Below, in pieces: positions 29,375 through 36,051 of a stretch of 64,000 nucleotides of DNA. The position numbers were made by a program, and so were the translations under genes. The first letter of the stretch is position 1; the number at the start of each line of letters is the position of its first letter. The stretch comes from Enterococcus silesiacus (GTDB taxonomy: Bacteria > Bacillota > Bacilli > Lactobacillales > Enterococcaceae). A model generated the notes under the pieces. That model was not told the DNA's origin. It ran no database searches and saw only the letters and a list, made by a program, of their open reading frames with translations. Where the stretch lies: assembly GCA_001465115.1 (NCBI GenBank), contig CP013614.1, forward strand, positions 2,604,001 to 2,668,000, read 5' to 3'.

Positions 29375-29477
29375 ATTATTTCCACAAAAAACTTATACAC
29401 TCATTTTTGTGACGGCCATCTATTTGATCAAGCCCTGAAATAAAAATTTACTCCTCTTGGAATACCCCTGTCATCTT

Positions 29478-30056
29478 TTAGTCCAAACTTGAAAAATCGT
29501 GATTAATGATTTCTATTAATTTAAATGTATCCTGTTCAAATTCAAATTTCAAAATACAACAATTTCCTAATCGGTCTTTTTGATCGATTTCACTGGTATG
29601 CGCCCAGTTTCGCATAAACTGGCGACAGGCTGCGCCGTGAGACACGGCTAAAACAGTTTCTCCAGCTTCTTTCATGATGTCCATCAATGCTTCTGATACG
29701 CGCTGTCTAAATTGAAATTCTTCTTCTCCACCATAGCCAGCGAAGTAATCCCCATACGGTAATGGTGGATTCAACGACTCACTCTCTGATTCAAACCGAC
29801 CAAAATTCCATTCTTTCAAGCCTTTTACTCTTTGATATGGCTTATCCGTTACTTGCTCTAAGGTATCACTTGCTCGTTCAGAAGTAGAAGCGTATGCGCT
29901 ATCAAAAATAATGTTGCGGTCCTTGAAATAATCCCCTGCAATTTGCGCTTGTTTGATGCCTTTTTCTGTCAGTGGTGAATCACACCAGCCCTGGATTTTT
30001 TTCTGTTGATTGAAGAGTGTTTCCCCGTGCCTCATCAGATATAATGTTTTGGTCAT
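29478..30056 (-). CDS. histidine phosphatase family protein (phosphoglycerate mutase-like)
   Basis: This 192-residue enzyme has the catalytic LYLMRHGETLFNQ motif at residues 5-17, IQGWCDSPLTEKGIKQA, and the second histidine in VLAVSHGAACRQ. The family hydrolyses phosphate esters through a phosphohistidine; substrates range from phosphosugars to nucleotides. I chose the ATG at 30056 because the catalytic RHG lies next to the N-terminus in this family and GAGGG precedes it; a longer frame to 30122 runs into the neighbouring terminator. Confidence 0.9.
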   Translation of the reverse strand: MTKTLYLMRHGETLFNQQKKIQGWCDSPLTEKGIKQAQIAGDYFKDRNIIFDSAYASTSERASDTLEQVTDKPYQRVKGLKEWNFGRFESESESLNPPLPYGDYFAGYGGEEEFQFRQRVSEALMDIMKEAGETVLAVSHGAACRQFMRNWAHTSEIDQKDRLGNCCILKFEFEQDTFKLIEIINHDFSSLD

Positions 30057-30120
30057 CTTCTTGCCCTCATTTCTATTCGTTGTATTTATCATAAACCATG
30101 AAGTGAACTCCAAGGCAAGC

Positions 30121-30154
30121 AAAAAAAGCTGAACATTGTCGATTCAGCTTTTTT
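30121..30154. terminator. terminator after the YdeI-like gene
   Basis: AAAAGCTGAA pairs with TTCAGCTTTT around a 9-base loop, with A and T runs on both sides. Confidence 0.9.
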
Positions 30155-30159
30155 ACTAT

Positions 30160-30726
30160 TTATTCAAGCAACCGGCCTTCATCATGCCAAGCACCATACA
30201 TTTTTTTAGCCTTTGTATTTTCCAGAAATTTATCCAAACGCTTCTCAAATAATTCTGGCTGATGTTTATAATTTTGAATCGTATCAATACGAATACGCCG
30301 ATATAATTCTGGAAAGTTTAGAAAAGTTTCATAGATTTCTGGATCTTCTTTGAGTCTTTTTTCTATGATTTCATCTATTTGAAATGAAGCTTCCGACATA
30401 TCAGGCAGAACGTTTCTACCGTGTTCGGTCATCAAGCCTACTCTTTCCATTCGGCGAGCACGTTCTTTATTTAGCTCTGTCCATGGACTTTTTTTGGCTC
30501 TTGGTGAAAGTCTTTGAGCCGTTTGTGTTTCAGAGACTTTCTTTTTGATGCCATCGATCCAACCGAAGCAAAGTGCTTCTTCTACCGCATCTAGGTATTG
30601 GATTTTATTAGGTTCTGGTTTGATACTGACGATGATCCAGCAGTATTTTTCGGTTGTGCTGTTTGCTTGTAGCCAGTTGCGTAATTCCTGTCTGGTCGTT
30701 ATGGTCAACAGATTGTCTATTTCCAT
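30160..30726 (-). CDS. YdeI/OmpD-associated family protein
   Basis: This 188-residue soluble protein has the YdeI pattern: RNWLQANSTTEKYCWIIVSI, EALCFGWIDGIKKKV, RLSPRAKKSPWTELNKERA, and a C-terminal helical half with AWHDEGRLLE. Family members are annotated as OmdA or bacteriocin-protection proteins, but the biochemical function is unproven. It starts at the ATG at 30726 preceded by AGGAG and stands alone. Confidence 0.85.
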   Translation of the reverse strand: MEIDNLLTITTRQELRNWLQANSTTEKYCWIIVSIKPEPNKIQYLDAVEEALCFGWIDGIKKKVSETQTAQRLSPRAKKSPWTELNKERARRMERVGLMTEHGRNVLPDMSEASFQIDEIIEKRLKEDPEIYETFLNFPELYRRIRIDTIQNYKHQPELFEKRLDKFLENTKAKKMYGAWHDEGRLLE

Positions 30727-30800
30727 CAGTTAAACTCCTATTTTACTATGATTAAAGTATTATACATGAATTTGGTGGAAAAATTAACTATTCAGCAAAG

Positions 30801-31523
30801 CTATTCCCTATAATCTGTGATACGTGCATATATTGCTTTGATTTCTGATTGATCATTGATTCCTACATACAAAGAAGAACGGATATTTTTTTTATTGTAG
30901 GCATCCTCGCCATTATCTGAGACTTCCAACTCTTTGGATTCTCCCTCCTGTTTACTCTCTTTAAGCTGTCTTAGCGCAATCGTCAGATTTTCCACTTGAA
31001 CTAGTTTCCCTAAGCGTTTTAATAATGACTCTACATTTTCACTTTGAAATGCCGATGATTCTCCATAATTTGAAAGTGTGATCGTTTGGTCAAACAAATT
31101 AGCTTGGTTTTTTTCTGGAAGGTAGAGGTATTCTGAATCAATATAAGCGAATGCCTGCATAGTATCCGCTTGCTCATATGGATAATATCCGCGTACCTGT
31201 AATTTATTTTCTTTTGCATCGATCGTATAGGTTACGGGACCTTTTGCTCCTGTATCAGTCAATAATTCTTCATCTAAGATTGCTTCTGCTTTTTTGGTCA
31301 ACGCAGATAGTGATACCGAAAATTTTTCTTTTAGAATCGTTTCAGCTTCTTCTTTAGATAAATCACTATATTCGAAAACACCAAACGGCTTGGTTCTTTC
31401 GGCTCTCCATAACAGTTCTTGAGATTTTTTTGGTAAAGCGTTCTCTTTCTTACACCCAGAAATAAGTAATATTGGGAGTAAACATACGATTAATAGCGTC
31501 ATCACACGCGTTTTTCTGCTCAT
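30801..31523 (-). CDS. putative lipoprotein at the end of the WxL operon
   Basis: This 240-residue protein has a lipoprotein signal with lipobox LISGC (Cys about residue 23) followed by a charged region; the rest looks like an extracytoplasmic alpha/beta domain with TYTIDAKENKLQVRGYYPYE and VGINDQSEIKAIYARI. I do not recognise the family. The ATG at 31523 is chosen for the AGAGG ten bases upstream; a longer frame from 31544 adds seven residues. It lies 36 bases after the signal-peptidase homologue and is probably the last gene of that operon. Confidence 0.65.
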   Translation of the reverse strand: MSRKTRVMTLLIVCLLPILLISGCKKENALPKKSQELLWRAERTKPFGVFEYSDLSKEEAETILKEKFSVSLSALTKKAEAILDEELLTDTGAKGPVTYTIDAKENKLQVRGYYPYEQADTMQAFAYIDSEYLYLPEKNQANLFDQTITLSNYGESSAFQSENVESLLKRLGKLVQVENLTIALRQLKESKQEGESKELEVSDNGEDAYNKKNIRSSLYVGINDQSEIKAIYARITDYRE

Positions 31524-31559
31524 AAAAGATGTGCCTCTTTTCATATTTTACTTAGTGAA

Positions 31560-32264
31560 TCAAAATTTTTGCATTTGATGGAGTGGGAACCATTTCAATT
31601 TTACGACCCCGATGACATCACTCACTTGTATAAAACCAAATTCTCGACTATCTGTTTCATACATTCGATTGTCCACCATCACAAAATAACTATCTTTTGG
31701 CACCATAGATTTCCCTGTCTTTTCCAACAGTGTAAAATCGTTGGTATATAAGTGGTCCTCTTTCGCAGCCTGCGTAATCGAGGTTGCTAAAAAACGTTCA
31801 TTCTTCATTTCTCCATCGATGAATAGTTGATCATTTTGATAGTATAATGACTCCCCTTGAAGACCAATCACGCGTTGAATCACTTTTTCTTTGGTAAATG
31901 GATGAATAAAATAAATCAGGTCGTACCTCTTTATAGGGGCTAACTTATTTACAAAAAGCCGATCCCCTTCATTCAAAGCCATTGTCATACTGTATCCGCC
32001 AACTCTAGGAACAGTGAATATGACTAATCGAAAGAAACTAAGTAGAAGTAGACTAATAGCTGTCGTAATACCTAGCTCTATCAAAAATCGTTGCACTCTT
32101 TTCCTAGTCCTTCGCTTTTTTCTTTTTTGCTGAGATTGTCTTTTACGCTTGACTTTCTTTATGTTTTTTTCATTAGAACGCTTATGTATAGAAGCGGTCG
32201 TCGATCGTTTGCGTTTCTTCGGCCGCTTCTTTGTAGAGGGAATTGTCTTTTTTTTATTCACCAC
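31560..32264 (-). CDS. type I signal peptidase homologue with catalytic Lys replaced
   Basis: This 234-residue protein has an unusually long basic cytoplasmic tail (residues 1-58, about half Lys/Arg), one transmembrane segment (LGITTAISLLLLSFFRLVIF, about 64-83) and a signal peptidase domain. The nucleophile Ser92 is present in GGYSMTMALNEGDRLFVNK, and the later DSREFG box is kept. In the segment that normally reads YVKRVIGLPGD the sequence is VIQRVIGLQGE, so the general-base Lys is Gln130 (codon at 31875-31877). It is therefore predicted to be inactive or altered, as in SipA-type pilus chaperones. It is encoded in the WxL operon after an unknown membrane protein. Confidence 0.87.
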   Translation of the reverse strand: MVNKKKTIPSTKKRPKKRKRSTTASIHKRSNEKNIKKVKRKRQSQQKRKKRRTRKRVQRFLIELGITTAISLLLLSFFRLVIFTVPRVGGYSMTMALNEGDRLFVNKLAPIKRYDLIYFIHPFTKEKVIQRVIGLQGESLYYQNDQLFIDGEMKNERFLATSITQAAKEDHLYTNDFTLLEKTGKSMVPKDSYFVMVDNRMYETDSREFGFIQVSDVIGVVKLKWFPLHQMQKF

Positions 32265-32281
32265 ATTTCACCTCAACTGAC

Positions 32282-32947
32282 TTACTTTTTTTGTTTTAAA
32301 GCTAATTCGTTGATTTTAAAATAGTCAAAAACCTTCTTACGGCTTTGTGTTAACTTTTCTAGATCTTTTTGATAATTAGAATTAAGTTGAGCATTAGTTA
32401 AATCCTCACTACTTAAGGCGTAAATATTCGTCCCGATTTCTTTCATCATGGCTTTATAACGAATCAATAAAGAGGTTCCTTCCTCTGTCATTCCTTGCGC
32501 TAGATTTCGATTCCCATAACTCACTAGTAAGGAACTGACCTCTCTTAACTTCGGTTGGATTTTATCGATGCTGCCACCGCTTTCGATATCTTTTAAATTT
32601 GTATTTACCTCTTCCGTGACAAAATAACTTTGCACAATCATATTAGAATCTTCTGCCGTTAAATTCGTTGATTGATAGTAACGTGCATACACTGCTCCGC
32701 TAATAGTTACGATCCCAAAAATGGCAAGAAACAACAGCCAGCTGAGAAAAATGCGTTTTTGTTTTTGAAGTCGATATTTTTTCTTTTTTAGCCCACGTCT
32801 TTTTTGTTTCGTTTTTGGTCGTTTGCGATTCAACATTTTTAACGTTCGGTTAATAGAGAACAAGCGCGTACTCACAAACAGAAGTACAAGGATGGATACG
32901 AAACCACTTGATAATAGCCCAATAAACAGCCAATCCAATACACTCAT
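32282..32947 (-). CDS. unknown two-TM membrane protein of the WxL operon
   Basis: This 221-residue protein is not a family I recognise. It has an N-terminal transmembrane segment (IGLLSSGFVSILVLLFVSTR), a strongly basic cytoplasmic loop (about residues 38-66, including RKRPKTKQKRRGLKKKK), a second segment (FLSWLLFLAIFGIVTISGAVY, about 68-88) and an extracellular helical domain of about 130 residues. It lies between the DUF916/DUF3324 gene and the signal-peptidase homologue, 14-17 bases from each, so it is surely co-transcribed. A role in delivery or assembly of WxL proteins is an inference from position. Confidence 0.7.
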   Translation of the reverse strand: MSVLDWLFIGLLSSGFVSILVLLFVSTRLFSINRTLKMLNRKRPKTKQKRRGLKKKKYRLQKQKRIFLSWLLFLAIFGIVTISGAVYARYYQSTNLTAEDSNMIVQSYFVTEEVNTNLKDIESGGSIDKIQPKLREVSSLLVSYGNRNLAQGMTEEGTSLLIRYKAMMKEIGTNIYALSSEDLTNAQLNSNYQKDLEKLTQSRKKVFDYFKINELALKQKK

Positions 32948-32961
32948 TTGGTCATGCCTCC

Positions 32962-34029
32962 TCAGCTATTTTTTTTACTTTTCTTCTGCTTTCTTTTCTT
33001 TTTCTTACTGTTGTTGATTACTTGAACAATGAAAAAAATGATGACAAAAACAGCGATTATCCCAGAAACAATCAGACCAATCAGTCCCCAATCGATCCCT
33101 CTTTCTTGAATCAAGGTCACATCTTGCGCATTATATTTATCGGCTTCTTCTTTTGTAATCTTAAATTTTTTCGTCCATTCCCATTTCTTTTCTTGATTGC
33201 TTACAAGGATATGAGCATTGTATTCCCCAGGCTCCATTTTTTCGGAGTTCATTAATATAGGGAAATCGATCATCGAATTAGGGGCCATTCGCATTTTGAT
33301 TTTCTTGGTTTCATACAAAATTTCATTGGAGCCCTCTTTCATGACTTGGGCTTCTATATCCATATCATTGACAAAATCTGGCTGTATATTTGAATAGTTA
33401 ATAAATATAGCATTACGATAATTGGATAATCCTGGATAAACGTTATTCAGTTCTAATTCTGGTTCGATCGGTGTATCTGTTTCTTTCAACACTAAACCAA
33501 TCAGATAAGCATACTCATTGATAACTCCTTTTTGCTTCTTTTTTTCTTCCTCTTCTTCTTTGGTTGGGATCACTTTCAAGTGAATTCCACCAGTCAAAAT
33601 ACCGTCATAACTTGTTTCGGGCATATCGATTGTTAATTCTAATACCTTTTTTTGCTTTGGTGGAAGGACAACTTTCTCAGGCCCTGTCACCATTTTTTTC
33701 AAGTCAAATTTCAGTGAGGAATCGTCTTTAATTGGGCTTGGGCCAAATTCAATCACACCATTTGAATTTGTTTTTGCTTGGCTGATTTCGACACCAACAG
33801 TGACTTCTTTATCTACATCATTTTTCAATTCTATTTGAATTTTTTGTTTTTTCCCTGGTGTCATTCTTAAGTTAAAATACCCAACATCTCCTTCTTGATT
33901 TTCTGGTTTGACTACTGTGTAAGTATAGGGCGTGGCGATTGCTTCGGTAGCATATGTTTTCTCTGTTGTCACAATCATACTAACTATGTAAAATAAACAG
34001 ATTAATAAAAATGCGTTTCTTTTTTTCAT
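32962..34029 (-). CDS. DUF916/DUF3324 protein (WxL-interacting, CscA-type)
   Basis: This 355-residue protein has a signal peptide (CLFYIVSMIVTTEKTYA), a DUF916 domain that binds peptidoglycan (GYFNLRMTPGKKQKIQIEL, about residues 35-160), a DUF3324 domain (about 170-300), a transmembrane helix (IGLIVSGIIAVFVIIFFIVQ) and a Lys-rich tail. In csc-type clusters this protein holds WxL proteins at the surface. It is the second copy in the window; the other is at 41421. A terminator separates it from the WxL gene upstream (34048-34080), so its transcription may depend on read-through. Confidence 0.92.
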   Translation of the reverse strand: MKKRNAFLLICLFYIVSMIVTTEKTYATEAIATPYTYTVVKPENQEGDVGYFNLRMTPGKKQKIQIELKNDVDKEVTVGVEISQAKTNSNGVIEFGPSPIKDDSSLKFDLKKMVTGPEKVVLPPKQKKVLELTIDMPETSYDGILTGGIHLKVIPTKEEEEEKKKQKGVINEYAYLIGLVLKETDTPIEPELELNNVYPGLSNYRNAIFINYSNIQPDFVNDMDIEAQVMKEGSNEILYETKKIKMRMAPNSMIDFPILMNSEKMEPGEYNAHILVSNQEKKWEWTKKFKITKEEADKYNAQDVTLIQERGIDWGLIGLIVSGIIAVFVIIFFIVQVINNSKKKKRKQKKSKKNS

Positions 34030-34047
34030 CTATAAATCAACCTTTCT

Positions 34048-34080
34048 AAAAAAACTCACCGATTTTTTTAATCGGTGAGC
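34048..34080 (-). terminator. intra-operon terminator/attenuator
   Basis: On the minus strand GCTCACCGATT pairs with AATCGGTGAG (A-rich loop) and is followed by TTTTTTT. It lies between the WxL gene at 34104 and the DUF916/DUF3324 gene. Confidence 0.85.
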
Positions 34081-34103
34081 TTACTTTCGTTTGCGTTACC
34101 TTT

Positions 34104-34853
34104 TTATTTTAATGGTGTTTCTGAAAGTGTCCAAGTAACTGTTGCTTGATACGTTCCTGTACGAACATCTGTACCAGATGGAACCGTTAATTTGACTGCT
34201 TGGTTACCTGGTTTAGCCTCGTCACCTAATTTACCGAAAGCGATAAAGTAGTCTCCTCGACCTTTTGCTCCAGTATTAGTGAAAATTGGTGTAGACTCGC
34301 CGAATTTCACTACTGCATCGTGGTGCAATCCAGATTCTCCTGGATTTTGGATACCATTTTCAGCAGCATCAAGTAGACGTTGGTGACCATAAGTGATCGT
34401 TGCATTGTCTAATTTTCTTAGTGTTTCGCCGTCTTTGAATTCAAATTGCTTTGTTACTTTAGCTGTTAATTGGTATGTGTGATCATCTACTTGGCGATCA
34501 TCTTTAAAACGAATATAGTTAGCAGATTCTGCTTTAGGATTTCCAACAGGCACATATGTTTTGGCAAATGACGTGATTTCTTTGGTCGCACTTGCTTCTG
34601 CTTTACCAAAATCTAGTGGTGTCACTTTACGAATCAAGAATTTCCCGTTTGGTTGTTTTTCAGGATCTTTTTCCTCTGTATCAGGTACTGGATTATCCGT
34701 TTCTTCCTCATACGTTGCATCTGTAAACTCAACTTTACCAACATTTCCGTCCATTGTACTGTCTGGTTCAGCTGCTACCACTGTCCCTGTTGCTGCCGCT
34801 GTTGTTAACGCTGCTAGTAAGATTGTTCCGCATAATTTGTGTGTGAATTTCAT
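34104..34853 (-). CDS. WxL domain protein (first motif YQL)
   Basis: This 249-residue secreted protein has a signal peptide (residues 1-27, ending VVAAE), an acidic linker and one WxL domain. WxL domains bind peptidoglycan non-covalently through two W-x-L motifs. Here the second is intact (TVTWTLSETPLK at the C-terminus) but the first position reads HTYQLTAKVTKQF, Tyr in place of Trp. The ribosome binding site is AGGAGGAAA. Base composition is slightly higher in GC than the neighbours. It is one of two small WxL genes in the second cluster and is the last before the internal terminator, so it may be the most abundant product. Confidence 0.92.
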   Translation of the reverse strand: MKFTHKLCGTILLAALTTAAATGTVVAAEPDSTMDGNVGKVEFTDATYEEETDNPVPDTEEKDPEKQPNGKFLIRKVTPLDFGKAEASATKEITSFAKTYVPVGNPKAESANYIRFKDDRQVDDHTYQLTAKVTKQFEFKDGETLRKLDNATITYGHQRLLDAAENGIQNPGESGLHHDAVVKFGESTPIFTNTGAKGRGDYFIAFGKLGDEAKPGNQAVKLTVPSGTDVRTGTYQATVTWTLSETPLK

Positions 34854-34882
34854 TTGTATTTCCTCCTAAGATTTGTTTGTAT

Positions 34883-35674
34883 TTATGGCAACTCGGCTAT
34901 TATCCAAGTTAACACCGTTGAGTATGTTCCCGCTTCGTTTTCAGAAGTTTTGGGAATGGTTAAATTGACTGCATTATTTACATAGCTAGGTTTCTTGAAT
35001 ACTGGATCTTCGATTATGTTGCCAGTATTGTTGATGCTGGGAAATATGGTTGGTTGTTGCTTATTTGTATTTTCTTTTGACGCACCAAATATGATACTCC
35101 AAGTTCCCATGCCCTGTTCAGCTTTTGCAGTCGCTATTGTATAGGTCTCACCGACGTGATTCATTTGAATCACTTCTTTTGATACTTCTGGTGAGTATTG
35201 ACTGTTCGTGGCAGAATTCGTCCACGTACGATCAAATGAAATGGTCGCACCTTTTAATTGGGCACCGTGTTTCATCAGTTGTTTAAATTGTGTTTCTTGT
35301 CTTAATTGAATCGTCCAACCGCTAGGTTTTTCACGTTGATCGGTTACTTGAATAAAATTGCCGCGAACCTTGTCACTATCGTGAAACAATTGTGCATTAA
35401 CAGGTAACACACTTCTATCGTCTGTCATTTCGACCGTACTAAAGTTTAAGTAAGGGACAAAGTCGATTCTTAAATCGCCTTCAGTCCGAGGAATCTCTCC
35501 TGGATTTACGATTACTTTATTATCTTCTGGATCTTGAATCTGAGAGCTATCGGACCTAGACTTTTCAATTTCAAAAATGGCACCGCCAGAATGATCTGTA
35601 GCCTGACTAATAACTGGTCTCGTCGCTATAGTAAACATTAGGAAGGTCAGAATAAGTATTGATTTTTTATTCAT
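34883..35674 (-). CDS. WxL-like domain protein with both motifs altered
   Basis: This 263-residue secreted protein has a signal peptide (ILILTFLMFTIATRPVISQA) and a WxL-type domain recognisable from DLRIDFVPYLNFSTVEM and FIQVTDQREKPSGW. The first motif reads GWTIQLRQETQF and the C-terminus ends VLTWIIAELP, so both Leu positions are Ile. I chose the ATG at 35674, spaced from GGAAGG; it overlaps the stop region of the small LPxTG gene by eight bases, showing coupling. Function as a surface protein is expected from context. Confidence 0.88.
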   Translation of the reverse strand: MNKKSILILTFLMFTIATRPVISQATDHSGGAIFEIEKSRSDSSQIQDPEDNKVIVNPGEIPRTEGDLRIDFVPYLNFSTVEMTDDRSVLPVNAQLFHDSDKVRGNFIQVTDQREKPSGWTIQLRQETQFKQLMKHGAQLKGATISFDRTWTNSATNSQYSPEVSKEVIQMNHVGETYTIATAKAEQGMGTWSIIFGASKENTNKQQPTIFPSINNTGNIIEDPVFKKPSYVNNAVNLTIPKTSENEAGTYSTVLTWIIAELP

Positions 35675-36032
35675 CATCCATCCTTCCTTTCTTGCGTTCA
35701 CTTTGCTTATTTTTCTTTCTTAAAAAATAAGCCGTCAAAAAAATCAACAATATTAGTATTCCACTAATGGTTAAACTTTTCTGTACCAACTCACCTGTAG
35801 AAGGCAATCGCCCGATTGGTTTTTGACTCTGTCCTTTGGTATTGGGTAGTGATGCGTCTTTTGTTGTTGAGGTAGGACTTCCACTTGTTGCAGTCGTTCC
35901 ATTAATTAACGTTACTTCCCCCTTAGTCTGAACGGCACCTTCACTTCCAAGACTTTTCATCGGAAGAATGAACAGCATCATACTGAATAGAATAGAGGTG
36001 ATGAAAAGACAAATTCCTTTTCTATTTTTCAT
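35667..36032 (-). CDS. small LPxTG-anchored peptide (CscD-type)
   Basis: This 121-residue protein consists of a signal peptide (ending LGSEG), a Ser/Thr-rich spacer of about 45 residues, LPSTGELVQ, a hydrophobic stretch (GILILLIFLTAYFL) and a basic tail RKKNKQSERKKG. Short LPxTG peptides of this kind are regular members of csc-type WxL clusters. A GGAGAA ribosome binding site precedes the ATG. It follows the large WxL gene by 19 bases. Confidence 0.88.
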   Translation of the reverse strand: MKNRKGICLFITSILFSMMLFILPMKSLGSEGAVQTKGEVTLINGTTATSGSPTSTTKDASLPNTKGQSQKPIGRLPSTGELVQKSLTISGILILLIFLTAYFLRKKNKQSERKKGRMDDE

Positions 36033-36051
36033 TGGCTATTCTCCTTCATCA

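Noticed and set aside
30801..32264. Pilus locus with class C sortase
   Set aside because: No sortase gene and no pilin-type proteins with internal LPxTG/E-box features are present; the signal-peptidase homologue belongs to a WxL operon.
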